64,000 bases of DNA from Couchioplanes caeruleus (GTDB lineage Bacteria; Actinomycetota; Actinomycetes; Mycobacteriales; Micromonosporaceae): assembly GCF_003751945.1 (NCBI RefSeq), contig NZ_RJKL01000001.1, positions 6,324,001 to 6,388,000 on the forward strand, given 5' to 3'. This document shows, piece by piece, positions 16,526-25,549 of the stretch. The notes beneath the pieces were generated by a model. That model was not told where the DNA came from. It saw only the letters and a program-made list of their open reading frames with translations, and did no database searches. The first letter of the stretch is position 1. Each line of letters begins with the position of its first letter. Both the position numbers and the translations under genes were made by a program.

Positions 16526-17139
16526 TCCTCCTCCGAGGCGAGGGCGTTGACCGCCGCCGCCGTCATCGCGCTGCCACCCCGCCGGCCCCGGACGATGAGA
16601 TATTCCAGTCCCGACTCGGCCAGGGCGTCCTTCGACTCGGCGGCGCCGATGAACCCGACCGGAATGCCCAGCACCGCGGCGGGCCGGGGCGCACCCGCGG
16701 CCACCATCTCCAACAACCGGAACAGCGCGGTCGGCGCGTTGCCGATCGCCACCACGGCCCCGCCGAGCCGGTCGCCCCACAGGTCGAGGGCGGCGGCGCT
16801 GCGGGTGTTGCCGATCGCGGCGGCCAACGCCGGTACGGCCGGATCTCGCAGCGTGCAGACGACCTCGTTGCCGGCGGGCAGGCGCTTGCGGGTCACCCCG
16901 GAGGCCACCATCTCGGCGTCGCAGAGGATCGGGGCGCCGTCGAGCAACGCCTTGCGCGCGGCCGTCACGACCCCCGGGCTGTGCCCGATGTCGTCGACCA
17001 GGTCGACCATTCCGCACGCATGGATCATGCGGACGGCGACCCGCGCGACGTCGGCCGGGAGCCGCGACAGGTCCGCCTCGGCCCGGATGGTCGCGAACGA
17101 CCGCCGATAGATCTCCGCGCCGTCGCGCACGTACTCCAT
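16522..17139 (-). CDS. cobH: Precorrin-8X methylmutase
   Basis: This 205-residue isomerase moves the C11 methyl to C12 to make hydrogenobyrinate. It matches the family in length and in [14 protein letters not shown] near residue 38 (the active-site histidine), DAEMVASGV near 75 and [16 protein letters not shown] near 150. It is the middle gene of a cobG-cobH-cobIJ minus-strand operon: its ATG follows the cobG stop almost directly and its stop overlaps the cobIJ start. Confidence 0.95.
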   Translation of the reverse strand: MEYVRDGAEIYRRSFATIRAEADLSRLPADVARVAVRMIHACGMVDLVDDIGHSPGVVTAARKALLDGAPILCDAEMVASGVTRKRLPAGNEVVCTLRDPAVPALAAAIGNTRSAAALDLWGDRLGGAVVAIGNAPTALFRLLEMVAAGAPRPAAVLGIPVGFIGAAESKDALAESGLEYLIVRGRRGGSAMTAAAVNALASEEE

Positions 17140-17140
17140 C

Positions 17141-18445
17141 TCAGCCCTTCCTCACGGCCGCGACCAGCGCCGCAACCTCAGCGACCGGCACCGAGCCGTC
17201 CGCCGTGAAATCGTTGACCGGTGCGCGGTGCACCAGATATCCGCTGCCGGTGGCCTCCACCCGCACATGCGGTCCCTGCGGGCTCCCACACCCGCGGGCG
17301 CAGCCCACCCAGTGCACCGGCAGCGCGGCGCCGGGCAGGGTCGTCGCGTCGGCGTCCGCGCGCACGTCCGCCAGCGCCTTCGCGCATCCCGGCAGTCCGG
17401 CGCACGAGGTCACCCCGGTCCACCGCGATCCGGCGGCGGTCTCCAGCCCGGCCCCGGCGAGCTTACGCATCCACGTCGCGGCGCGATCCGCGGGCAGGCC
17501 GGGCACCACGACGCCACGCCACGGCGTGACGACCAGCGTCTCCGCGGACTCCAGCGCGCGCAGCGCGTCGCCGCCGAGCCGACCGAGCGGCACCAGCGCA
17601 CCGACGGCCACCCGAGCGTCGGGCCGGGGAACGACGCCGATCGGTTCCCGGAGCACGGGCCGGGTGAGGTGGGGATCGGGTTCGCCGAGGGGCACCCCCA
17701 GCGCCGCCGCGATGTGCGCCGCCATCCGGGCCGGCCCGTCGGCCAGCTCACGCACGCGCCAGGGTCGCCGCCGTCCGGCGCCCACGTCCTGCGCCGCCAG
17801 GGTGAGGAACGCGTGGCCCGCCGCCAGCAGCGCGCCGACCACCTGGTCGGAGCGCACCCGCAGACCCACATCACGCCCGGCGAAGAGCACGGTCATCCCG
17901 GGAAGTGCCTGCCTGGGCAGCGCCGCCACGTCGGCGGAGTGGGCCACGTCACCGGTGCCGTCGTCGATCGCGAACAGGAACCGGCCCGGCAGGGTGGCGA
18001 GGACAGGATCCGCACAGAGCGCCTCGTCGAGCGCCGTCACCTGCGCCGCATCTTCCAGCAGCGGCGATCCCGCGATGTTGCGGACCAGCTCGTGCGTCGC
18101 CGACGGCAGCACGCCCGCCGCCGCGAACCGTTCCGCGAGCCGGGTCGCAGCGATGCCGCGCAACGCCCGGAGCTGCAGGTTGGCCCGGCTGGTCAGCTCG
18201 ACGTGCCCGTCGCCGTACTCCTCGGCCAGCGCCCGCAGCGCCGCCATCTGGATGCCGGTGATCCGCCCGCCGGGGATACGCACCCGGGCCAGTGGCCCGT
18301 CGGCGGCATCGTGCAGCCGCAGCGCCCCCGGACAGGCATCCGAGTCGGCACGGGCGCCGCCGAGCGCACGGGAAGCGCCTGGCGCGCCGGAAGCACCGGG
18401 CGGCGCCCCGGCGACGTTGCCAGGACGGTCGAGGGGGAAGGACAC
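17141..18445 (-). CDS. cobG: Precorrin-3B synthase (ferredoxin-nitrite/sulfite reductase family)
   Basis: This 434-residue enzyme performs the oxygen-dependent C20 hydroxylation and lactone formation that defines the aerobic route. It has two nitrite/sulfite-reductase ferredoxin-like repeats, and near the C-terminus the 4Fe-4S ligands CAGLPGC and CARGC. The first 35 residues are Gly/Ala-rich and poorly conserved. The GTG at 18445 was chosen because further upstream the frame runs across the riboswitch and promoter region of cobN. Presence of cobG indicates oxygen-dependent cobalamin synthesis. Confidence 0.9.
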   Translation of the reverse strand: MSFPLDRPGNVAGAPPGASGAPGASRALGGARADSDACPGALRLHDAADGPLARVRIPGGRITGIQMAALRALAEEYGDGHVELTSRANLQLRALRGIAATRLAERFAAAGVLPSATHELVRNIAGSPLLEDAAQVTALDEALCADPVLATLPGRFLFAIDDGTGDVAHSADVAALPRQALPGMTVLFAGRDVGLRVRSDQVVGALLAAGHAFLTLAAQDVGAGRRRPWRVRELADGPARMAAHIAAALGVPLGEPDPHLTRPVLREPIGVVPRPDARVAVGALVPLGRLGGDALRALESAETLVVTPWRGVVVPGLPADRAATWMRKLAGAGLETAAGSRWTGVTSCAGLPGCAKALADVRADADATTLPGAALPVHWVGCARGCGSPQGPHVRVEATGSGYLVHRAPVNDFTADGSVPVAEVAALVAAVRKG

Positions 18446-18587
18446 GGCCCGGATACTACGGATCGGGTGTGACAGATCCTCGGGGCCGGTCGGGATCGTC
18501 ACAGTGGATCGCGACGCGGGCCGGTCGGGGTCGTCACACGGTGTCACGTTGACTCCGGGTGGCGGGGTCGGCAGAGTGGGAGTCCAC

Positions 18588-18686
18588 GTGCGGCGACGCC
18601 GCGGAGGAAGCCGGTGCGAGTCCGGCGCGGTCCCGCCACTGTCACCGGGTTTCGAGCCCGGGAGCCAGGAACTCCGGTCGCCGTCC
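18588..18686 (+). promoter_or_regulatory. Cobalamin riboswitch upstream of cobN
   Basis: The conserved core GCCGGTGCGAGTCCGGC followed by CCCGCCACTGT, and a downstream B12-box-like GAGCCAGGA-ACTCCGGTCGCC, are hallmarks of AdoCbl riboswitches. A closing P1 stem pairs CGGCGAC (18591-18597) with GTCGCCG (18677-18683). After it, CAGGG and CCCTG (18699-18714) form a hairpin directly before the GAGGGGA ribosome binding site of cobN. The element likely lowers cobN translation or transcription when adenosylcobalamin is plentiful. Confidence 0.9.
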
Positions 18687-18725
18687 ATTCCTTCGACCCA
18701 GGGCGCGGACCCTGAGGGGAGAGCC

Positions 18726-21700
18726 GTGTTTCTGCTGCTGTCGACGTCCGACACCGACCTGCTCAGCGCCCGGGCCAGTGGCCGCGAATGGCGGCTGGGC
18801 AACCCCGCACGCATCGCCGTCGCCGACCTGCCGGCGCTGACCGAGGGCGTCGAGCTGATCGTCGTGCGGATCCTCGGCGGGCGCCGGGCCTGGGAGGAAG
18901 GGCTCGACGCGCTGCTCGCCGGGCCGGTTCCGGTCGTCGTGCTCGGCGGCGAGCAGGCGCCGGACGCCGAGCTGATGAAGCTCTCCACCGTGCCCGCCGG
19001 CGTCGCCGCCGAGGCGCACGGCTACCTCGCGTACGGGGGTCCGGACAACCTGGCCGCCCTGCACGACTTCCTGTCGGACACCATCCTGCTGACCGGCCAC
19101 GGTTTCGCGGCGCCGGTGCCTGCGCCCGACTGGGGAGTGCTCGAGCGCGACGCAGAGGGAGACGGGCCCACGGTCGCCGTGCTCTACTACCGCGCCCACC
19201 ACATGGCCGGCAACACGGCGTTCGTCGAGGCGCTCTGCCAGGCCGTCGAGGCGAAGGGTGGCCGGCCGCTTCCGATCTTCACCGCCTCCTTGCGTACGGC
19301 ATCGGCGGAGCTCCTGGCCGAGTTGCGCAAGGCGGACGCTCTGGTCGTGACCGTGCTCGCCGCAGGCGGCACGAAGCCGGCCATGGTCTCCGCCGGCGGT
19401 GACGACGAGGCGTGGGACGTCGGGGTGCTCGCCGACCTCGACGTGCCGATCCTGCAGGGGCTCTGCCTGACCAGCAGCCGCGAGGCGTGGGAGGCCAGCG
19501 ACGACGGGCTGTCCCCGCTGGACGCCGCGACGCAGGTCGCCATCCCCGAGTTCGACGGCCGGATCATCACCGTCCCGTTCAGCTTCAAGGAGATCGACCC
19601 GGACGGCCTGTCGGTGTACGTGCCGGATCCGGAGCGGGCCGCGCGGGTGGCCGGCATCGCGGTCGCGCACGCCCGGCTGCGGCACGTGCCGCCGGCCGAG
19701 CGCCGGATCGTGGTCATGCTCTCCGCGTACCCGACCAAACACTCCCGGATTGGCAACGCGGTCGGGCTGGACACGCCCGCATCGACCGTACGGCTACTCG
19801 CCGCGCTCGGTGAGCGCGGCTACCGGATCGGTGCCTTCCCCGGGGTCGCCGAGCAGGACGGCGACGCGCTCATCCACGCGCTGATCGCGGCCGGCGGGCA
19901 GGACCCGGACTGGCTGACCGAGGAGCAACTGGAGAGCAACACCGTCCGGATCAGCGGCGAGGCCTACGCCGCGTGGTTCGCCACGCTCGACACCGACCTG
20001 CGGGAGTCGATGGAGCGACACTGGGGCCCGCCGCCCGGCGAGCTCTACGTGGACGGTGGCGACATCGTGCTCGCCGCGCTGCGCGACGAGAACACCGTGG
20101 TCATGGTGCAGCCGCCGCGCGGCTTCGGCGCCAATCCGGTGGCGATCTACCACGACCCCGACCTGCCGCCGAGCCACCACTACCTCGCCGCATACCGGTG
20201 GCTCGCCGACGAGTTCGGCGCGCACGCGGTCGTACACGTGGGCAAGCACGGCAATCTCGAGTGGCTGCCCGGCAAGAACGTCGGGATGTCCGCCGCGGAC
20301 GGCACCGACGCCGCGCTGGGCGATCTGCCGTTGATCTACCCGTTCCTGGTCAACGACCCGGGCGAGGGCACCCAGGCGAAGCGCCGGGCCCACGCCACCC
20401 TGGTCGACCACCTGATCCCGCCGATGGCGCGCGCCGAGTCGTACGGTGACATCGCCCGGCTGGAGCAGCTCCTCGACGAGCACGCGAACATCGCGACCCT
20501 GGACCCGGCGAAGCTTCCGGCGATCCGCTCGCAGATCTGGACCCTGATCCAGGCGGCCAGGATGGACCACGACCTGGGCCTGGCGAACCGTCCCGGCGAC
20601 GAGGAGTTCGACGACTTCCTGCTGCACGTCGACGGATGGCTGTGCGAGGTCAAGGACGTGCAGATCCGCGACGGCCTGCACGTGCTCGGCGCGGCGCCGA
20701 CCGGCGAGGCCCGGATCAACCTGGTGCTCGCCATGCTGCGCGCCCGCCAGATGTGGGCCGGTCAGGTCGCCGCGCTGCCGGGCCTGCGCGAGGCGCTCGG
20801 GCTGCGGGAGGACGCGTCCACCGCCGAGACCGACGCGGTCGAGGCGCGGGCCCGGGAGCTCGTGACCGCGATGGAAGAGGCCGGCTGGCCCGCCGAGGTT
20901 CCGGACATCACGGGCGATCCTCGGGTGCGCGACGTGCTGGCCTTCGCGGCGACGGAGGTCGTGCCGCGGCTCGCCCGGACGACCGACGAGCTGACCCACG
21001 TGCTGCACGCCCTGGACGGCGGGTACGTGCCGGCCGGGCCCAGCGGTTCGCCGCTGCGCGGGCTGATCAACGTGCTGCCGACCGGTCGCAACTTCTACTC
21101 CGTCGATCCCAAGGCCATTCCCAGCGCGCTCGCCTGGGAGACCGGCCAGGCGATGGCGGAGTCGCTGCTCAAGCGCTACCGCGACGACTACGGCGACTGG
21201 CCGCGGTCGGTCGGCCTGTCCGCCTGGGGCACCAGCGCCATGCGGACCGCGGGCGACGACATCGCCGAGATCCTCGCTCTGCTCGGCGTCCGCCCGGTGT
21301 GGGACGCCGCCTCCCGGCGGGTCACCGGCATCGAGCCGGTCGACCTGGCCGAGCTGGGCCGCCCGCGCATCGACGTGACCGTGCGCATCTCGGGCTTCTT
21401 CCGGGACGCCTTCCCGCACGTGGTGACCCTGCTCGACGACGCGTTCACGTTGGTCGCGGGCCTCGTGGAGGCGCCGGAGCAGAACTTCGTGCGCGCACAC
21501 GCGCTGGCCGACGCCCAGGAGGGCAAGACCTGGCGGCAGGCCACCACGCGCATCTTCGGCTCCCGGCCGGGTGCGTACGGCGCCGGCATCCTCCCGCTGA
21601 TCGACAGCCGCAACTGGCGGGGCGACGCCGACCTCGCCGAGGTGTACGCGGTCTGGGGCGGCTTCGCCTACGGCCGGGACCTGGATGGCGTGGCGGCGCG

Positions 21701-22268
21701 CGCGGACATGGAGACCGCGTACAAGCGCATCGAGGTGGCGGCGAAGAACATCGACACCCGCGAGCACGACATCGCCGACTCCGACGACTACTTCCAGTAC
21801 CACGGCGGCATGATCGCCACCGTACGGGCGCTGACCGGGCGGGCGCCGGCCGCGTACATCGGCGACTCCACCAACCCGGACGCGGCACGGACCCGCAGCC
21901 TGACCGAGGAGACCGCCCGCGTCTTCCGGGCCCGCGTGGTGAACCCCCGCTGGATCGCCGCGATGCGCCGGCACGGCTACAAGGGAGCCTTCGAGCTGGC
22001 CGCGACGGTCGACTACCTCTTCGGCTACGACGCGACCGCGGGCGTGGTCGCGGACTGGATGTACGAGCAGCTTGCGGCGACGTACGTGCTCGACCCGGAG
22101 AACCAGAAGTTCATGACCCGGTCGAACCCTTGGGCGCTGCACGGCATCACGGAACGCCTGCTGGAGGCCGCGGACCGCAAGCTGTGGGCGGCCCCCGACC
22201 CGGAGACGCTCGCCGCGTTGCAGCAGGTCTATCTGGAGACCGAGGGCGACCTGGAGGGCGACGACTAG
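18726..22268 (+). CDS. cobN: Cobaltochelatase subunit CobN
   Basis: This 1180-residue protein is the large subunit of the ATP-dependent cobaltochelatase that inserts Co2+ into hydrogenobyrinic acid a,c-diamide. It spans the whole CobN/magnesium chelatase H domain, including the conserved HVGKHGNLEWLPGK near residue 505, and ends at normal length. The GTG at 18726 is preceded by GAGGGGA at a good distance. CobS and CobT partners, or a ChlI/ChlD-like pair, are not in this window. Expression is probably controlled by the cobalamin riboswitch immediately upstream. Confidence 0.95.
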   Translation: MFLLLSTSDTDLLSARASGREWRLGNPARIAVADLPALTEGVELIVVRILGGRRAWEEGLDALLAGPVPVVVLGGEQAPDAELMKLSTVPAGVAAEAHGYLAYGGPDNLAALHDFLSDTILLTGHGFAAPVPAPDWGVLERDAEGDGPTVAVLYYRAHHMAGNTAFVEALCQAVEAKGGRPLPIFTASLRTASAELLAELRKADALVVTVLAAGGTKPAMVSAGGDDEAWDVGVLADLDVPILQGLCLTSSREAWEASDDGLSPLDAATQVAIPEFDGRIITVPFSFKEIDPDGLSVYVPDPERAARVAGIAVAHARLRHVPPAERRIVVMLSAYPTKHSRIGNAVGLDTPASTVRLLAALGERGYRIGAFPGVAEQDGDALIHALIAAGGQDPDWLTEEQLESNTVRISGEAYAAWFATLDTDLRESMERHWGPPPGELYVDGGDIVLAALRDENTVVMVQPPRGFGANPVAIYHDPDLPPSHHYLAAYRWLADEFGAHAVVHVGKHGNLEWLPGKNVGMSAADGTDAALGDLPLIYPFLVNDPGEGTQAKRRAHATLVDHLIPPMARAESYGDIARLEQLLDEHANIATLDPAKLPAIRSQIWTLIQAARMDHDLGLANRPGDEEFDDFLLHVDGWLCEVKDVQIRDGLHVLGAAPTGEARINLVLAMLRARQMWAGQVAALPGLREALGLREDASTAETDAVEARARELVTAMEEAGWPAEVPDITGDPRVRDVLAFAATEVVPRLARTTDELTHVLHALDGGYVPAGPSGSPLRGLINVLPTGRNFYSVDPKAIPSALAWETGQAMAESLLKRYRDDYGDWPRSVGLSAWGTSAMRTAGDDIAEILALLGVRPVWDAASRRVTGIEPVDLAELGRPRIDVTVRISGFFRDAFPHVVTLLDDAFTLVAGLVEAPEQNFVRAHALADAQEGKTWRQATTRIFGSRPGAYGAGILPLIDSRNWRGDADLAEVYAVWGGFAYGRDLDGVAARADMETAYKRIEVAAKNIDTREHDIADSDDYFQYHGGMIATVRALTGRAPAAYIGDSTNPDAARTRSLTEETARVFRARVVNPRWIAAMRRHGYKGAFELAATVDYLFGYDATAGVVADWMYEQLAATYVLDPENQKFMTRSNPWALHGITERLLEAADRKLWAAPDPETLAALQQVYLETEGDLEGDD

Positions 22269-22277
22269 CGGGCCGGC

Positions 22278-22709
22278 TCAGAAGCGGAACTGGCCGACGA
22301 GCTGCTGCATCTCGGCCGCCATCCGGGTCAGGTCCTCGGCGGCGCGGGCGGCGTCGGTCGCGCCGGCGTTGGTCTCCTGGGCGGTGCCGGCCACCCGGGT
22401 GGCGTTGCGGGCGATGTCCGCGGCGCCGCCGGCGGCCTGCGCCACGTTGCGCGTGATCTCGCTGGTCGTCGAGGTCTGCTCCTCCACCGCCGAGGCGATG
22501 GTGGTCTGGGAGTCGTTGATCCGGCCGATGACCGCGGAGAAGGCGTCCAGCGCGCTGACCGCGGCGGCGGTGTCGTCCTGGACGGCCTGCACGCGCCGGG
22601 AGATGTCGTCCGTGGCGCGTGCCGTCTCCTGGGCCAGCTCCTTGACCTCCCCGGCGACCACGGCGAAACCCTTGCCGGCGTCGCCGGCGCGCGCGGCCTC
22701 GATGGATGT
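22278..22709 (-). pseudogene. C-terminal remnant of a methyl-accepting chemotaxis protein
   Basis: About 143 codons match the distal half of an MCP cytoplasmic signalling domain: SIEAARAGDAGKGFAVVAGE, the region after the hairpin tip (EVKELAQETARATDDI), and a heptad helix to the end (LVGQFRF). The match stops abruptly at SIEAARAG; the sensor, membrane, HAMP and first half of the signalling domain are absent, and upstream codons are unrelated. The stop is 9 bp from the cobN stop. It is best read as a truncated gene left by a rearrangement, although a reading frame of 168 codons persists to 22784. Confidence 0.85.
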
Positions 22710-22819
22710 CGCGGGCTTCTGGAGGGTTCGAGTATGCCGACGATGGGATCGACGTGTGGCCGGTTCCGGCGTCGGACCTCCCACGCCCGGGCGTGGAGAT
22801 TGCGCAGGTCAGGAGCTAA
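22706..22819 (+). pseudogene. 3' remnant of an unknown gene abutting the MCP fragment
   Basis: On the plus strand a short frame ends with protein-like sequence (GFEYADDGIDVWPVPASDLP, then RPGVEIAQVRS and stop at 22817-22819). It begins exactly where the minus-strand receptor fragment loses similarity, so it looks like the tail of another gene fused at the same breakpoint. An ATG at 22706 could start a 37-residue peptide, but it shows no convincing ribosome binding site. I do not recognise the family. Confidence 0.4.
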
Positions 22820-22846
22820 TCATGCGGGCGACCTAGGGCGTTTCGG

Positions 22847-23602
22847 TCACGGACGGCGGCGTAGCAGGTAGGTGTCCATGATCCAGCCGTGCCGGGCGCG
22901 GGCCTCCGCACGGACGCGGCGGATCTCGTCGGCCACCTCGGCCAGAGGACCGGAGACGAGCATCTCGTCGGGCGTGCCGATGTAGGCGCCCCAGTAGATG
23001 TCGACGTCCTGCGCGTCGACGGTGCCGAAGGTCTGCTGGGCGTCGAGCATCACGATGACGTCGTCGACGTTCGCCGGCCATTCCTCGGCGAGGCGACGGC
23101 CGGTGGTCACCTGGAAGGGGCGGCCGACCCGGTTGACGCCGATCCGGTGCTTGGCGGCCAGCGCCGAGACGCTGCTGATGCCGGGGATCACCTCGTAGTC
23201 GAAGCGGGTGCCGCCGCGGGCCAGGATCTCGTCGAGGATCGCGATGGTGGAGTCGTAGAGCGACGGATCGCCCCAGACCAGGAACGCGCCGGTCTCGCCG
23301 TCGAGCAGGTGCTCGCGGATCAGCGCCTCGGTCACCTCGGAGCGGCGATGCCGCCAGTCGGCGATCGTGCCCTCGTAATCGGCAGGGGTGCGGTCGCGGT
23401 CGGGGTCGCGGCCCTCGGCGATGCGACGGCCGGGTTTTCCGTACGCCTTGAGGATGCCGCGCCGCAGCTCGATCATGCTTTCCTTGGCCTCGCCCTTGTC
23501 CAGCAGGAAGAACACGTCGGTCCGGCCGATCGCCTTGGCTGCCTGCAGGGTGAGGTGGTCGGGGTCGCCGGCCCCGATTCCGATGACGTAGATCTTCCGC
23601 AC
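22847..23602 (-). CDS. cobF: Precorrin-6A synthase (deacetylating)
   Basis: This 251-residue tetrapyrrole methylase methylates precorrin-5 at C1 with loss of acetate. Motifs are IYVIGIGAGDPDHLTLQAAK at the N-terminus, LVWGDPSLYDSTIAILDE near residue 110, VIPGISSVSALAAKH near 140 and the CobF-typical MLDAQQTF near 187. Length is normal. It is the only cob gene here separated from the others, lying beyond the receptor remnant and on the opposite strand to cobN, which suggests that the cob cluster was rearranged. Confidence 0.93.
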   Translation of the reverse strand: MRKIYVIGIGAGDPDHLTLQAAKAIGRTDVFFLLDKGEAKESMIELRRGILKAYGKPGRRIAEGRDPDRDRTPADYEGTIADWRHRRSEVTEALIREHLLDGETGAFLVWGDPSLYDSTIAILDEILARGGTRFDYEVIPGISSVSALAAKHRIGVNRVGRPFQVTTGRRLAEEWPANVDDVIVMLDAQQTFGTVDAQDVDIYWGAYIGTPDEMLVSGPLAEVADEIRRVRAEARARHGWIMDTYLLRRRP

Positions 23603-23677
23603 GCCGTGCAGTCTGCCCCACCCGCCTGTGCGGCGGCAGCGCCGGGTGGGTGCCCGCCGGGCCGCCCGGCAGCACGG

Positions 23678-24877
23678 TCAGTCCGGCAGGATCGGCACCG
23701 ACGGGCGCAGCTCACGGCCCAGCGAGGCCGCGCGGGTGACCGAGCCCGACCCGAACCTGTCCCGCACCGCGTCGAGCGCGCTGTCGAGGCTGTCGTCGTG
23801 CGGATCCTCGAACGGCAACTCGAGCTGCACCGCGCCGTCACTGTCCAGGTTGCCCACCGCGAGCCCGACCAGCGTGATGCCGCGCTCCTCTATCAGCGGC
23901 CGGGCCGCCACCAGCAGCGCCCGGGCGGTGTCGAGGATCGCCCGGGTCTGCATCGTCGCCTTGAGCAGGCTGCGGGAGCGGGTGGCCCGGCTGAAGTCGC
24001 CGAAGCGCAGTCTCAGCGTGACGGTCCGGCCGGCTCGCTCCGCCGCCCGCATCCGCCTGCTGACCCGGTCGACCAGCGCGGCGAGCGTCGCGTCGATCTC
24101 CTCGAACGGCCGCGGCCGGCGCTCGAGGGCGCACTGCGAGCCGATCGAGCCGCGCCGGTGCCCCACCCGCACCCGCCGCGGGTCACGGTTGTGCGCCAGG
24201 GCGTGCAGGTGGCGCCCGGTATGGGCACCGAGGATGGAGACCAGGGCCGCCTCGCCGATCCGCGCCACGTGCCCCACCGTACGGATCTGCCGGTCGCGGA
24301 GCTTGGCCGCGGTGACCGGGCCGACCCCCCACAGCCGCTCCACCGGCAGCGGGTGCAGGAACGCCCGCTCCTCGTCGGGCGGCACGACGAGCAGCCCGTC
24401 CGGCTTGCCGACGCCGCTGGCCACCTTCGCCAGGAACTTGGTGCGGGCCACCCCGACGGTGATGGGTAGCCCCACCCGCTCCCGCACCTGCACCCGCAGC
24501 GCCGCTGCGATCTCGGCGGGCGTGCCACGGATCCGGTGCAGCCCGCCCACCTCGAGGAACGCCTCGTCGATGGAGATCCCCTCGACGATCGGCGTGGTGT
24601 CGCGGAACACCTGGAAGACCGCCTTGCTCGCCGCCGAGTACGCCGACATCCGGGGCGGGACGACGATCGCCCGCGGGCATAGCGCGCGGGCCTGGGCGAG
24701 ACCCATCGGGGTGCGTACGCCGAATGCCTTGGCCTCGTAGCTCGCGGCCAGCACGACGCCGCCGCCGACGAGCACCGGTCGGCCCCGCAGGCTCGGGTCG
24801 TCACGCTGCTCCACCGACGCGTAGAACGAGTCCAGGTCGGCGTGCAAGATGGTCGCCCGATCAGCCACGGGCGCCAT
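23678..24877 (-). CDS. dinB: DNA polymerase IV (Y-family translesion polymerase)
   Basis: This 399-residue error-prone polymerase contains the catalytic ILHADLDSFYASVEQ at the N-terminus, the finger motif YEAKAFGVRTPM, SIDEAFLEV near residue 105 with the second acidic cluster, helix-hairpin-helix thumb sequence (WGVGPVTAAKLRD) and the little-finger domain to the end. The ATG start lies 2 bp beyond the stop of the response regulator gene upstream, so it may be transcribed from that operon. No clear SOS box was seen; there is no room for one between the two genes. Confidence 0.93.
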   Translation of the reverse strand: MAPVADRATILHADLDSFYASVEQRDDPSLRGRPVLVGGGVVLAASYEAKAFGVRTPMGLAQARALCPRAIVVPPRMSAYSAASKAVFQVFRDTTPIVEGISIDEAFLEVGGLHRIRGTPAEIAAALRVQVRERVGLPITVGVARTKFLAKVASGVGKPDGLLVVPPDEERAFLHPLPVERLWGVGPVTAAKLRDRQIRTVGHVARIGEAALVSILGAHTGRHLHALAHNRDPRRVRVGHRRGSIGSQCALERRPRPFEEIDATLAALVDRVSRRMRAAERAGRTVTLRLRFGDFSRATRSRSLLKATMQTRAILDTARALLVAARPLIEERGITLVGLAVGNLDSDGAVQLELPFEDPHDDSLDSALDAVRDRFGSGSVTRAASLGRELRPSVPILPD

Positions 24878-24878
24878 C

Positions 24879-25535
24879 TTAGAACATATGTACGACGCCG
24901 ACGTGGCGGAGGACGGCGAGGACCCGGCGGTTGTCGCCGTCCGAGGGCGGCAGACCGAGTTTCGCGAAGATGTTCGCCACGTGCTTCTCCACGACTCCGG
25001 CGGTGATGACGAGAGCCGCCGCGATCCCGGCGTTGGACCGTCCCTCGGCCATCAGCGACAGCACCTCACGCTCCCGCGGGGTCAGCGACGCCACCTCGGC
25101 CGTGTCCTGTCTGGCCCGCATCAGGTGGCCGACCACCTCCGGATCCAGTGCGGTGCCGCCGGACGCCACCCGGACCAACGCGTCCACGAAATCGGCGACG
25201 TCGGCAACGCGGTCCTTGAGCAGGTATCCGACGCCGCTCGGCCGGTCGGCGAGCAGGCGGGTCGCGTAGCGGGTCTCCACGTACTGCGAGAACACCAGCA
25301 CACCGACGTCGGGATGGTCGCGCCGGATGTCGATCGCGGCGCGCAGTCCCTCGTCGGTGTACGTCGGTGGCATCCGGATGTCGATGATGGCCACATCCGG
25401 TGCGACGGCGGCGATCGCGGACCGCAACGCATCCGCGTCGGCCACCGCCGCGCACACCTCGAAACCGCGGTCGGTGAGCAGCCGGACCAACCCTTCGCGC
25501 ATCATCGCGGCGTCCTCCGCGATCACCACCCTCAT
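24879..25535 (-). CDS. NarL/FixJ-family response regulator
   Basis: This 218-residue regulator has a receiver domain (1-120) with the acidic pocket VIAEDAAMMREG, the phosphoacceptor aspartate in AIIDIRMPP (about residue 53) and the lysine in YLLKDRV, then a LuxR-type helix-turn-helix (SLTPREREVLSLMAEGRSNA). It is encoded 14 bp after the histidine kinase stop and is its evident partner. The ATG at 25535 has GGAGG at good distance; another ATG at 25553 lies upstream in frame but is less well placed. It probably controls the ABC transporter genes of the same operon. Confidence 0.92.
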   Translation of the reverse strand: MRVVIAEDAAMMREGLVRLLTDRGFEVCAAVADADALRSAIAAVAPDVAIIDIRMPPTYTDEGLRAAIDIRRDHPDVGVLVFSQYVETRYATRLLADRPSGVGYLLKDRVADVADFVDALVRVASGGTALDPEVVGHLMRARQDTAEVASLTPREREVLSLMAEGRSNAGIAAALVITAGVVEKHVANIFAKLGLPPSDGDNRRVLAVLRHVGVVHMF

Positions 25536-25549
25536 GTCGTCGCCTCCGT

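Noticed and set aside
15092..17110. 672-codon plus-strand open frame opposite cobIJ and cobH
   Set aside because: It spans two real genes on the other strand with clear methylase and methylmutase motifs and has only shadow-type composition.
19794..22142. 782-codon minus-strand open frame inside cobN
   Set aside because: It is a shadow of cobN with no recognisable domain; cobN is a full-length, well-conserved gene.
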